Positions 55,303 through 63,285 of a stretch of DNA of 64,000 nt are shown in pieces. The first letter of the stretch is position 1, and each line of letters begins with the position of its first letter. Below the pieces are notes generated by a model that worked only from the letters and a program-made list of their open reading frames with translations, was not told the origin of the DNA and did no database searches. Position numbers and translations under genes: made by a program. Source of the DNA: Cellulophaga sp. F20128 (GTDB lineage: Bacteria > Bacteroidota > Bacteroidia > Flavobacteriales > Flavobacteriaceae); assembly GCF_023015805.1 (NCBI RefSeq), contig NZ_JALKBA010000012.1, forward strand, positions 35,246-99,245, in the 5' to 3' direction.

Positions 55303-56391
55303 TTATTCTAAATTTAATGCGTTTCTAACTTGTCTTATTGATAAATCTAAATATGTTGAAATCTGTTTTTGAGTAATATTACTTTCGTGTAGAAAGCGTA
55401 TTGCCTCGTCTTGAGCAAACCGATTATTGGTTTTATATTTTAAATACTCCATAAAAATATCTTCATAACCGTATTCATCTTTTTTGATTATTGAATTGTA
55501 GTATGCGCTGTTTAAAATTTTTACAATCTCCGAATGAGAATAACCACTCAAATAATTGAAAAGAATTTCTAATTTTTTATCTTCGACATCCAATTCCGAA
55601 TCAATCTTATCAAAATATAGCCTCACCAAATTTTGAACTTCTGAATTGTTGGGAATAGAGACATTGATGATTTTTTCAAAGCGTCTCCAAATGGCACTAT
55701 CAAGCAATTGTTCGTGATTTGTAGCCGCTATGAGAATACCATTTTCACTAAATTCATCAATATTTTGTAATAAGCTATTTATTACCCTTTTTAACTCTCC
55801 AGTCTCTTGGTTGTCGTCCCTTGCTTTAGCAATGGCATCAAATTCGTCTAAAAAAAGAATACAAGGTTTGCTTTTAGCATAATCAAACAATTTTCTAATG
55901 TTTTTTGCCGTATTACCTAATAAAGAGGAAATTAAAGAGTCAAAGCGGGCAATGATGATTGGTATATCTAATTCTTTGGCAATGTGTTTGGCCAAGGTAG
56001 TCTTACCACATCCTGGAGGACCGTATAATAAAAGTGACAAGTTAATGTCCAACCCTTTACTTTTAATGATGTTTTTAGAATTAACAAGTGAAATAAACTG
56101 ATTGATAGGTTCAATTACACTGTCAGACAGGATAATATCCAATTTAATATTTTGCGGCATAATAATGTCAGCGATATTTAATCTTGTATCGTTGTCAACC
56201 GGCGCATCAAATAACTGGTCTTTATAAACCGGAACACCATTGGCCTTTTCAATAGTCTTCATAATTTTATCTGCCAATTTATCTTCTCCATCTTCGCGAA
56301 GTTTTTTTACCAAATGCTTTGAATAATTAATTACCTTATTTGCATCTTGATTGAGGCCACCTTCAATTATTTTAATGAGTTCTGTATACAT
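55303..56391 (-). CDS. ietA: AAA+ ATPase with C-terminal helix-turn-helix, IetA-like
   Basis: A 362-residue AAA+ protein; the ATG at 56391 is chosen over an in-frame TTG at 56424 that lies inside the promoter. An N-terminal helical region (1-75) precedes the AAA module: GPPGCGKTT (124-132), ILFLDEFDAIAKARDD (178-193) and the arginine finger pair WRRFEK (235-240). The last ~28 residues (SNITQKQISTYLDLSIRQVRNAL, 337-359) read as a helix-turn-helix. It belongs with the S8 protease as the IetA-like partner and may unfold substrates for it. The HTH and the phased repeats upstream suggest that it also regulates its own operon. Confidence 0.85.
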   Translation of the reverse strand: MYTELIKIIEGGLNQDANKVINYSKHLVKKLREDGEDKLADKIMKTIEKANGVPVYKDQLFDAPVDNDTRLNIADIIMPQNIKLDIILSDSVIEPINQFISLVNSKNIIKSKGLDINLSLLLYGPPGCGKTTLAKHIAKELDIPIIIARFDSLISSLLGNTAKNIRKLFDYAKSKPCILFLDEFDAIAKARDDNQETGELKRVINSLLQNIDEFSENGILIAATNHEQLLDSAIWRRFEKIINVSIPNNSEVQNLVRLYFDKIDSELDVEDKKLEILFNYLSGYSHSEIVKILNSAYYNSIIKKDEYGYEDIFMEYLKYKTNNRFAQDEAIRFLHESNITQKQISTYLDLSIRQVRNALNLE

Positions 56392-56421
56392 TTCTCGAAA
56401 TATCCTGTTAGTTAACAGTGG

Positions 56422-56454
56422 CAAATATACTTAAAAACGTAATATAAAAACCAA
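56422..56454 (-). promoter_or_regulatory. Promoter of the six-gene defence operon
   Basis: Read on the minus strand, TATATTTG (56429-56422) is a perfect -7 element, 30 bases upstream of the ATG at 56391, with a TTG -33-like box 22 bases further upstream (56454-56452). It is the only good promoter seen in front of the operon, so all six genes probably share it. Confidence 0.7.
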
Positions 56455-56528
56455 TAGTCGTAATATATTTACTTTAAAGTGTAATATTATTTGTTAATTG
56501 TGTAATTATTAATCAGATAGCGTAATTT
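56438..56528 (-). promoter_or_regulatory. Five helically phased (C/T)GTAAT repeats over the defence promoter
   Basis: On the plus strand, CGTAATAT (56438), CGTAATAT (56459), TGTAATAT (56480), TGTAATTA (56501) and CGTAATTT (56521) occur at steps of 21, 21, 21 and 20 bp, two helical turns each. The first copy lies between the -33 and -7 boxes and the rest extend upstream to the end of the neighbouring gene. Such phasing places all sites on one face of the DNA, as for cooperative binding of one regulator. The HTH-bearing ATPase is the obvious candidate. Confidence 0.8.
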
Positions 56529-56535
56529 TAATGAG

Positions 56536-57198
56536 TCAATTTCTCTTATCCCCAGCCCCCTTATCAAAAGCAACCAAATTAAAAAGTTCCCGCATTCGAC
56601 TTCTAACTCGGTTCCCATAACGTTCTTCCAGTTCCTCTGCGTTTAGATTAGTGGTGGCGTGGGTTTTGATTTTCTTTTTGGTTTGTAGATATAATTCGTA
56701 ACGAGACAAGAGCACTTCGCCCATTACGTTCAAATCTTTGCCGTAAAATCTTCCGACAGGCTCTATGCCTAAGTCGTCGAAACAGAAAAATTTAGTATTT
56801 CCATATTCTTCAATAGTTTTATATCCGAGGTGATTAAAGCTGAAGGTAATATTTCTACACGGAACCATTTCGTATGGTCGCTGCATTGGAACGATATGTC
56901 GCAACAGTTTCATCAAAGTGGTCTTTCCACATCCAACTGGTCCGGATAGAAGAATACCCTTGTCAAGGTCTATATCGTCCTTTAGACAATTTTCTTTGTC
57001 CTTGATGAAATAGTGACATAGTTTGCGAATGATAACTGTGTCTTCATCATAGATTCTAAATTGTTTGCCAAAGAGCAACTTTCCCTTTGCATCCAAGTAA
57101 ATCAGGATTTTATCAAAATCGTAGAGAATGCTTTTGCCATCAAACTTTCCGAGCGAGTATTCCACGCCACCTTCGGTAATTTTAGAGGGGTTGTCCAT
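56536..57198 (-). CDS. DnaC/IstB-like P-loop ATPase of the ICE
   Basis: A 220-residue AAA-like ATPase with P-loop GPVGCGKTTLMKLL (about 101-114) and a Walker B at FFCFDDLG (about 146-153), similar to DnaC-type helicase loaders. The ATG at 57198 is preferred; longer in-frame starts lie within the preceding gene. It overlaps the upstream HTH gene by 17 bases. It probably helps in replication of the excised element. Confidence 0.8.
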   Translation of the reverse strand: MDNPSKITEGGVEYSLGKFDGKSILYDFDKILIYLDAKGKLLFGKQFRIYDEDTVIIRKLCHYFIKDKENCLKDDIDLDKGILLSGPVGCGKTTLMKLLRHIVPMQRPYEMVPCRNITFSFNHLGYKTIEEYGNTKFFCFDDLGIEPVGRFYGKDLNVMGEVLLSRYELYLQTKKKIKTHATTNLNAEELEERYGNRVRSRMRELFNLVAFDKGAGDKRN

Positions 57199-57904
57199 AA
57201 TCTTTGTTTTTAGTGGTTCGCAAGTTGTCCTTGATTTGGGACGGTTGCTTTTTGTTTGGCCTGTTTTCCTCGGCATATAATTCTGTTCTGTCCATCCAGT
57301 TCGTGGCCAAAGCACGCCAATCCCTAATTTTATTTCCATCACTCGTTTGCCAGTTCCGAGTTTCATAATGCTCGAAGAATTTTTTTCCTTCATCAGCTTT
57401 AAAACCTTTTTCAATAAAAAAATCAATAACGGCCTGCCAGTCCTTTGGTTGTTTTATATTGTTTACTTGTTTGGTATTGTTTATAGTAGATACCAATGCT
57501 TGTCCACTGGTGGGACGGTGCAAGTCCACAGCTTGTCCATTTATGGGATGGTACTGTTCCGCAAGCTGTTCTAATATGGGATTGTAGGGTCCCATTACAG
57601 GCTCATCACTTGTCCCGATAATGGACATCTTGATTTTACTGCCTTTGTAAGGATTATTGGATGGAAAATAGGATAGATAAAGCCACGAGTCTAAATCTGT
57701 AACGCATCGATGATACGTGGATTTTGAGCCTATTTTGGAACAGCGCATTAAATCTCTACGGTTTACATAAAATTCGTCGGCAAAGCGGCTACTGTTCCAT
57801 TCTTGGAACAGTGCCATATACAAGCTGATATGGGTAGGGTTTAGGCGGTCATCGAAATAGAACTTTTCAAAAGCCGCATTAAGTAGCTTTATGTAGTTCA
57901 TCAT
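57182..57904 (-). CDS. Replication-associated winged-helix protein
   Basis: A 240-residue protein with an N-terminal helical/HTH region (NAAFEKFYFDDRLNPTHISLYMALFQEW and DLMRCSKIGSKSTYHRCVTDL), a variable linker, and a C-terminal DnaD-like helical part with W-rich motif (WQTSDGNKIRDWRALATNWM). This resembles replication initiators or primosome-like proteins of Bacteroidota elements. It starts directly after the small HTH gene and couples to the DnaC-like gene, forming a replication module. Confidence 0.75.
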   Translation of the reverse strand: MMNYIKLLNAAFEKFYFDDRLNPTHISLYMALFQEWNSSRFADEFYVNRRDLMRCSKIGSKSTYHRCVTDLDSWLYLSYFPSNNPYKGSKIKMSIIGTSDEPVMGPYNPILEQLAEQYHPINGQAVDLHRPTSGQALVSTINNTKQVNNIKQPKDWQAVIDFFIEKGFKADEGKKFFEHYETRNWQTSDGNKIRDWRALATNWMDRTELYAEENRPNKKQPSQIKDNLRTTKNKDYGQPL

Positions 57905-58189
57905 TTAAGAGTTTAGATTGTGATTCACGCGATTTGCAGTCATTAAATTTTGAATTTCCTCGGCATCGTAATAAATGATACCGCCCACTTTTGTGTAGGG
58001 TAAAGTGCCATTTATTCGAAGATTTTGAAGAGTTCCTGGACTTATTTGTAGCAAGTCCATAACCTCGGAAGATTTGAGATATCTCTTGAGTTTTCCTTTC
58101 GATTGTTTTGATAAAAGATTTTTAATGTCATCGAGTAATTCCATTTTGAATTCTCGAAGGTCGTCTGTGGTAATAATACTTGTTGGCAT
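57905..58189 (-). CDS. HTH_17 excisionase-like DNA-binding protein
   Basis: A 94-residue protein with a MerR-like HTH_17 domain in the second half (SSEVMDLLQISPGTLQNLRINGTLPYTKVGGIIYYDAEEIQNLM). Short proteins like this act as excisionases or as regulators of the transfer genes in ICEs. It is the first gene of a three-gene minus-strand unit and lies below a 321-base control region. Confidence 0.85.
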   Translation of the reverse strand: MPTSIITTDDLREFKMELLDDIKNLLSKQSKGKLKRYLKSSEVMDLLQISPGTLQNLRINGTLPYTKVGGIIYYDAEEIQNLMTANRVNHNLNS

Positions 58190-58313
58190 AATAGAACGGT
58201 TTTAATGGAAAGAGGCTATCGTATCGCTGTCAACTAATTTGATAACCCCTGACCTGATTTGACTTTCGTTCTACAAAATTGAGTAGGTTTACTGGATTTT
58301 ATTCCCCAGTACT

Positions 58314-58464
58314 ACCGTACTACGGTCAAAATTTAACATTTTAAAATTTGGGAAGTTTTGGTGCGTTTTGAGCTGGTTTTTGCAAATTTAAACCCTCAAA
58401 CCATATTAAATATTATTGAAAAGCAATACGGAATCCAATTACCGTAGGTCAACCGTAGTACGGT
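58314..58464. promoter_or_regulatory. Two copies of a palindromic ACCGTA-TACGGT operator-like motif
   Basis: ACCGTACTACGGT (58314-58326) and ACCGTAGTACGGT (58452-58464) are near-palindromes related by inversion of the central base, 138 bp apart, in the 321-base region (58190-58510) between the HTH gene and rteC. The second is followed by T residues. They look like binding sites for one regulator. A related pair lies at 59532-59571. I see no gene in this gap. Confidence 0.65.
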
Positions 58465-58510
58465 CTTTTTTAATAGTTTTAAAATGGGAATTTAAGATGA
58501 AAATGACGAT

Positions 58511-59347
58511 TTACTCTTCGCTTTTGTCCATTTCTATAAGTAAGGATGTGGCAAGTTGGTCAAGAAAAAGGGTTCTACTATTTTTCCTGTTCTTGATATC
58601 CTGAAATGTTTTGTAGATGTCTTTTGGCTCAATTTCAAAAAGTTGTTGTAACTTTTTAGAAAGCTGTATTATACTTTGATTGTCCTGTTTGCCCAATCCT
58701 TTTGCACAGAGCGCATAAAGTAGTTCCACGTAATCTGTATTAGAAAATGGCCAATGTATTTTTTCTATTGGTTTAATGCTACTCGGTTTTCCATTAAGTC
58801 CTTTGCGAATTAGGAATTTTTTCTCATCTAAATAAACTACTAAAGAATCATAAGCCTTGTACTTGCCAAGAAGCATATCTCTAGGTGTGCAAAATTCAGG
58901 ATCTTGGAAATAGAATTTTGAGGTTGTAATGTGAAATGTATCAAGGTAATCTCGTGTGTAGTATTCTTTGTCAAAATGGGTGGCCCCAGAATTGATGTAT
59001 CGTCCAAAATCTATATTAATAAGGAAAAATCTATTTATCTTATTGACTTTCTTCTTAATGAATTTTAATTGGTCATCCTTATTTCCTTTTGGAAATTGGA
59101 CTTCAAAGGAATGGATTTCTGAAAAATAAATTAAGTTTATAAGCGGAATTTGTTTGGTTTCTTTAAAGAATTTTATTTCTTCCTTGATAGTTTGGAATTC
59201 TTTATAGTGGATTTCTTTTTTATAAGTAGTCAATAAATTACGACAAGCCCTTATCGAACGGTTAGCCCTTTCTAAAATATTATCATATTGATTTTTTATA
59301 TCATCAAGGTCCTGAAGCAATATTTTCGATAGTATTTGAGAATTCAT
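58511..59347 (-). CDS. RteC-domain regulator
   Basis: A 278-residue protein resembling RteC, the regulator that induces excision genes in Bacteroides conjugative transposons. Conserved regions are visible around FFKETKQIPLINLIYFSEI (about 70-88), GRYINSGATHFDKEYYTR (about 118-135) and HWPFSNTDYVELLYALCAKG (about 196-215). No membrane part. It lies between the LuxR regulator and the HTH gene on the same strand and probably controls excision or transfer. Confidence 0.85.
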   Translation of the reverse strand: MNSQILSKILLQDLDDIKNQYDNILERANRSIRACRNLLTTYKKEIHYKEFQTIKEEIKFFKETKQIPLINLIYFSEIHSFEVQFPKGNKDDQLKFIKKKVNKINRFFLINIDFGRYINSGATHFDKEYYTRDYLDTFHITTSKFYFQDPEFCTPRDMLLGKYKAYDSLVVYLDEKKFLIRKGLNGKPSSIKPIEKIHWPFSNTDYVELLYALCAKGLGKQDNQSIIQLSKKLQQLFEIEPKDIYKTFQDIKNRKNSRTLFLDQLATSLLIEMDKSEE

Positions 59348-59531
59348 AAGTAGGTATCTTTAATTTGAAAACCATAGTAATTTGATTTAATTGATAAGGT
59401 TGAGTTGCTTTTTTCATTGTTCTGAAAACTTTAGTAATAACCAATGTAATTCATGAAATTTGTGGCTTATTAGGGAGTTTTGTGGAGCTTGTAGTAAGAT
59501 AATATTAAACAAGAATTATAAAAGGGAAACT

Positions 59532-59571
59532 TTCCGTATTTAATCACGGAATGCACCGTATTTTTCTACGG
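59532..59571. promoter_or_regulatory. Paired CCGT/ACGG inverted repeats
   Basis: TTCCGT (59532-59537) with ACGGAA (59546-59551), and CCGTA (59556-59560) with TACGG (59567-59571), lie side by side in the gap between the LuxR gene and rteC (59348-59619). Their half-sites resemble the ACCGTA/TACGGT motif at 58314 and 58452, so the same regulator may bind both regions. Confidence 0.5.
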
Positions 59572-59619
59572 ACTTTTTATGAGATATAGTAAACACTAAG
59601 TTTTCAGATTGAATATGAA

Positions 59620-60537
59620 TTATTTCTTTTTCTTACGAAATCGTTTTAAGAACTCAAGTCTATTTTTTACGCTTGTCTTTTTGAAGATATTAGAAGCGTG
59701 TTTTGAAACGGTGCTTTCAGCAATGAATAAATCTTTAGCAATATTTCTATAGCTTAAATCGCTTAAAATGGAAAGAGCAACCTCAATTTCTCTTCTTGTC
59801 AAATCTTCATAAAAAATCTTACGTTCAATCGCTTCGACCTTTTGCTTTTTTTTGAGTGCGAACACTTCGTACATTCGGTTATTATTTTCTATAAAGTATA
59901 AATACCTATCAACTTCAATGGTTGTTATGGCATAGAAGGCCAAGTTCATCACGGTAAAGGTCAACCATTGGTAATCTCCAATAACTGTACAAATAGGTAA
60001 CAATGCTATACTTCCCACACTTATGATAGATAATCTATTACGCCTTAAAATAAAGGCATTCGGATTACTTGGATTCGAAATTCGTCTGTAAAATATGAAT
60101 AGAAAAACAATGGCAGCTACTGAAATTGGTATGGTAAAGAGAATTCTGGCAGAGTCCAAAGACCCTGTGAGAAGATAGGGGACTAAGAATAGAGTGGTAT
60201 AACTAGCGGTTGCAAATATGGCAAGATTCCGAATTGAAGAATTAAATTTCAGAACGACAATATCATATTCCCTGTAGAGATAATATACAATGTAAACGCA
60301 CAATGTGATTGCCGCGCCATATGTTATGATGTATTGAAGTATAAATGGTCCAGGGAAATTATCAGTAGGAAGAAATCCGCCAGTAGCGTTATAGACAACA
60401 AATAATAAACCAAGAATTAGAAACCGCTTAAAGTTACTGCTCGGTTTCTTTCCAGAAAAGTAGACTGTAAACAATACAATAACCGTATCTACTAATAGAT
60501 AGAAGAAAGTCGTCCAATGTATTGAAGTTCCAAACAT
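59620..60537 (-). CDS. Membrane-bound LuxR-type transcriptional regulator
   Basis: A 305-residue protein with about seven hydrophobic segments in residues 1-215 and a C-terminal LuxR-type HTH (LTRREIEVALSILSDLSYRNIAKDLFIAESTVSKHASNIFKKT, about 247-290). No receiver domain. Such fusions let a membrane sensor domain act directly on DNA. It begins 8 bases after an asparaginase-like gene and lies next to the integrase. The signal is unknown. Confidence 0.88.
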   Translation of the reverse strand: MFGTSIHWTTFFYLLVDTVIVLFTVYFSGKKPSSNFKRFLILGLLFVVYNATGGFLPTDNFPGPFILQYIITYGAAITLCVYIVYYLYREYDIVVLKFNSSIRNLAIFATASYTTLFLVPYLLTGSLDSARILFTIPISVAAIVFLFIFYRRISNPSNPNAFILRRNRLSIISVGSIALLPICTVIGDYQWLTFTVMNLAFYAITTIEVDRYLYFIENNNRMYEVFALKKKQKVEAIERKIFYEDLTRREIEVALSILSDLSYRNIAKDLFIAESTVSKHASNIFKKTSVKNRLEFLKRFRKKKK

Positions 60538-60545
60538 TTATATTC

Positions 60546-61031
60546 CTATTCATTGCGCTCAAATTTGTTGGTTTCTAAATTTTTGACAACATTTTTCCAA
60601 TGAAAAATTTGTCCGTTCATAGCAATATAAACATCCGGTTTTAGAAGCTGTAATGAGCTTATTGCATATCCTAAATTGAAAGGTGCATCCGTATCACCAG
60701 ATGAACCTAAAATGAAAGACCCAACCAACACGATAGTTTTTTTTAAATTGAGCTTACCAATATATTTTGCAGTATTTTCCATTGTGAAAGTGCCGTGAGT
60801 TATTAATATCTTTAAAGCATCAGATTCAACAATCTTGCGGACTAATTGTTCTCTATCGCTCTCATTTATTGCTCTACTATCTTTTTTAAATACACTTTCT
60901 ATGGTATATTCAAAATCAACATTGGCAGCTGTCAGAAAATTTTTAATTGAGATATTTGAACTCTTTTTTTCATTACCGCCAATATAATCGAGACCTTCAA
61001 TTGTACCTCCTGTAGTTAATATAGCTATCAT
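60546..61031 (-). CDS. Asparaginase-domain protein (N-terminal domain only)
   Basis: A 161-residue protein corresponding to the N-terminal domain of L-asparaginase-like enzymes: TTGGTIEG (6-13) holds the first catalytic threonine motif and ITHGTFTMENTAKYI the second. Classical asparaginases are about 330 residues, so the C-terminal domain is missing. Short forms of this kind occur in Flavobacteriaceae. It is coupled to the LuxR regulator gene by 8 bases, so a sensing role for an amino-acid-like ligand is plausible. Confidence 0.8.
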   Translation of the reverse strand: MIAILTTGGTIEGLDYIGGNEKKSSNISIKNFLTAANVDFEYTIESVFKKDSRAINESDREQLVRKIVESDALKILITHGTFTMENTAKYIGKLNLKKTIVLVGSFILGSSGDTDAPFNLGYAISSLQLLKPDVYIAMNGQIFHWKNVVKNLETNKFERNE

Positions 61032-61194
61032 AATATTTTGCTATTTTTTACTACATAAAGGTAGGTGTTTTAATTTAGAATAAATAAGCAGATTATACGC
61101 TAAAGTAAAATTAGATAAAGGAAGTTATGTGTTGTAATCAATTAGAAGTTAGAGATATACTTTCAATAATTACCTGTAGAATAAATTGACGATT

Positions 61195-62526
61195 TCAAAA
61201 ATTAATTACACTGTCCAAAGCATCGTCAGCATCTTTGTGAATGAAGTTTGCCTGATAATTCAAGGTAGTTTTCAAATCGCTATGCCTATATAATTTCTGA
61301 AGCATTAATGGATGGATGCGATCCCCTGCAATATTCCCGAAACTGTGACGTGCAATGTGGTTTGAAAGATTTTTATCTATATCACATTGAATTGCAATCC
61401 TTTTTAAATACTTATTAAACAGTTTAGTAGCATTTCTTGTTTTTTTAAATACTTCCTCGTTGTCAGAAATGTTCGTGGTGCTAAGAAATGGAAATACATA
61501 TCCGTGGTTTTCAGCTTTACATTTTTTATATTGGCTCAGAATAATGACTGCTTTTTCCGGTATTTTTAAACTAACAGGTTTTTCATTTTTATGCATTATG
61601 TAAAGGAGTCTATCGTCTTTAAAATCTGACCATCTTAATTGCACAGCATCGGAAATTCTGATTCCTGCAAAGTAAAAAGCAATTAACCAAACATTTTTGG
61701 TATGCCAAATAGAAGTATTTGGTTCTAATTCCAAGATTTCAATCTTTTCTATTTCATTAGAGGTAAGACCAATCTTATGGCTGGACCCTATGCGAATTTT
61801 TTCTTTTTCTCCACCGAAAGGGTAATATTTCACATCAACAACTCCAATTTTGATAGCTTTGTTGAATAATGTACGAATAAAAATAAGCTGATTAGTAATT
61901 GTACGTGTTTTTTGCCCAAGATAGACCAGGCAAAAGTCCTTGTATTTGTCTAAAAAAGACTCATTGATGTCTTGAAACTTTAATGTTTTATTCTTTTTAA
62001 AATACGCTACGGAATCCATAAAAGAATGTTCGCCCTTCCGTCCTTTACTTATTCGCGCTTTTCGTCGTTCCTTGATTTCGTGAATAATGACGACTTTTTC
62101 CTTAGCTGTGCTTAGGTTTAAGAATTCTTCTAAGTTGTAAAGGATAGACAGTTCGGATTTTGCAACGGAAAATGTGCCACGCTCATATTTGTTTTTCACT
62201 CTATCTGAGGCAACATCAAAAAATGATTTCGAACCTCCTGCACCCTTTAATTTTTGCTTGACTTGCTTAGTTGTGAGTTCTTTCTTGGAATCGAAATAAA
62301 TATCATTAGCCTCAGTAAGCTTTTTCATTAGGTAGTTATTTAGCTTCTTTGAGTAAGGATGCGTTCTTTTCGCCTTTCCCGCATTTTTATCCCAATCTTT
62401 TTCAAGTACATACTGACCAAGCCACTTATAGTTGGTTTTATAGTTTTCACTGATACGAATGGCAAGGGGTATTGTATTGTCTTTTCGTATCATATTTTTT
62501 CTCAAAACAATTTTTATACTCGCCAT
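61195..62526 (-). CDS. int: ICE integrase (tyrosine recombinase)
   Basis: A 443-residue tyrosine recombinase of the Bacteroidota phage_int_SAM type. The catalytic residues are recognisable: R in AGIRISDAVQLRW (about 289), the HxxR box in HIARHSFG (about 393-397), the third-box H in YRHSDLKTTLNY, and the nucleophile Y at about 424. It has an N-terminal arm-binding part (SVRKNMIRKDN-like start) and a SAM-like core-binding domain (about 100-220). It lies 185 bases from the right att repeat, as expected for an integrase acting at the tRNA 3' end. Confidence 0.95.
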   Translation of the reverse strand: MASIKIVLRKNMIRKDNTIPLAIRISENYKTNYKWLGQYVLEKDWDKNAGKAKRTHPYSKKLNNYLMKKLTEANDIYFDSKKELTTKQVKQKLKGAGGSKSFFDVASDRVKNKYERGTFSVAKSELSILYNLEEFLNLSTAKEKVVIIHEIKERRKARISKGRKGEHSFMDSVAYFKKNKTLKFQDINESFLDKYKDFCLVYLGQKTRTITNQLIFIRTLFNKAIKIGVVDVKYYPFGGEKEKIRIGSSHKIGLTSNEIEKIEILELEPNTSIWHTKNVWLIAFYFAGIRISDAVQLRWSDFKDDRLLYIMHKNEKPVSLKIPEKAVIILSQYKKCKAENHGYVFPFLSTTNISDNEEVFKKTRNATKLFNKYLKRIAIQCDIDKNLSNHIARHSFGNIAGDRIHPLMLQKLYRHSDLKTTLNYQANFIHKDADDALDSVINF

Positions 62527-62575
62527 AATCTATTAGTTTTGTGCAATACAAAAGTAATCAATTTGAAAATCACTT

Positions 62576-62608
62576 AGTACAGAATAAGTACAGAATAAGT
62601 ACAGAATA
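62576..62608 (+). repeat. Three tandem 11-bp repeats, putative integrase arm sites (right end)
   Basis: AGTACAGAATA occurs at 62576, 62587 and 62598 without gaps, upstream of the integrase start. The same 11-mer is repeated twice at 13812-13833 in the same orientation. Confidence 0.75.
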
Positions 62609-62711
62609 ATTTGATTTTAATTGATTTCATAAGATATTTGAAAAAACGTAAAACGCTGAAAAACATTTAGTTTGTTGGTGTTTGGTAGGTTTTGTTTGAG
62701 GACGACTTCAA

Positions 62712-62762
62712 GCTCATAACCCGAAGGTCACTGGTTCGAGTCCAGTTCCCGCTACTAGTAAA
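62712..62762 (+). repeat. attR: 51-bp direct repeat (partial tRNA-fMet copy)
   Basis: Identical to 13718-13768. It contains only the 3' half of the tRNA-fMet from the anticodon region and is therefore not a functional tRNA gene. It marks the right end of the ICE and probably also the left end of a following element. Confidence 0.95.
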
Positions 62763-62765
62763 ATC

Positions 62766-62797
62766 AAGCCTTCGCAGTAATGTGAAGGCTTTTTTTA
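62766..62797 (+). terminator. Terminator following the right att repeat
   Basis: AAGCCTTC (62766-62773) pairs perfectly with GAAGGCTT (62784-62791), then a T-run. It parallels the terminator at 13771 but is diverged, so each att copy carries its own hairpin. Confidence 0.85.
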
Positions 62798-62803
62798 TTG
62801 GCT

Positions 62804-62825
62804 AGGTACAACATAGGTACAACAT
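62804..62825 (+). repeat. Two tandem 11-bp repeats outside attR, putative arm sites of a second integrase
   Basis: AGGTACAACAT occurs at 62804-62814 and 62815-62825. Its GTACA core, length, doubling and distance from the att repeat (about 42 bp versus 44 bp on the left) match the ICE arm sites, although the sequence differs. Confidence 0.6.
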
Positions 62826-63285
62826 TTTAAATTATTGAGAAACCTGATAGTAATTCATATAAATTAACATTATTCCGGAACAAAAATTTTTATTTTTTTT
62901 AGAATAGTTATCTATAGATTTAGTTTTATCCTAGCCATACATCCATTGTTTTAATCCACCTCAGTTTTTTAGATTTACTTTTATAATAAACTTTTTTACC
63001 TAAATATCTCATTTGCATTGTTAACAACCTTCCATATCGCTCAAAAAACCTATTTCACCATAATTTTAAAAGAGGGTGTTTGTTATTATTTAATTGCAAA
63101 TAAAATTAAAATGTAATTACTTCATTAAATTTAACACAATATGACATAATGTGTTGTTTGTCAATTATTTGTGAATAACTATTTTGTATTATTTCTTCTT
63201 TCAATGGCTTCATTTAATACTTTTATTTCTATAATCCCATAAGGGAAAACAAAAGCGCTTTTGTTCATTTTATTAATCTAAAACA
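62826..63285. other. AT-rich intergenic region, no gene seen
   Basis: About 460 bases with no plausible reading frame on either strand. It probably contains control sequences of the second element; no clear TAnnTTTG promoter with a good -33 box was found. Confidence 0.6.

Noticed and set aside
56392..56424. Longer N-terminus of the AAA+ ATPase from TTG 56424
   Set aside because: The TTG lies inside the -7 promoter box; the ATG at 56391 fits a short leader.
57199..57426. N-terminal extension of the DnaC-like ATPase
   Set aside because: It is the out-of-frame reading of the preceding replication gene; the ATPase begins naturally at 57198.
62712..62760. Second tRNA-fMet gene
   Set aside because: Only the 3' half is present; the D arm and 5' acceptor strand are missing, so it is an att copy.
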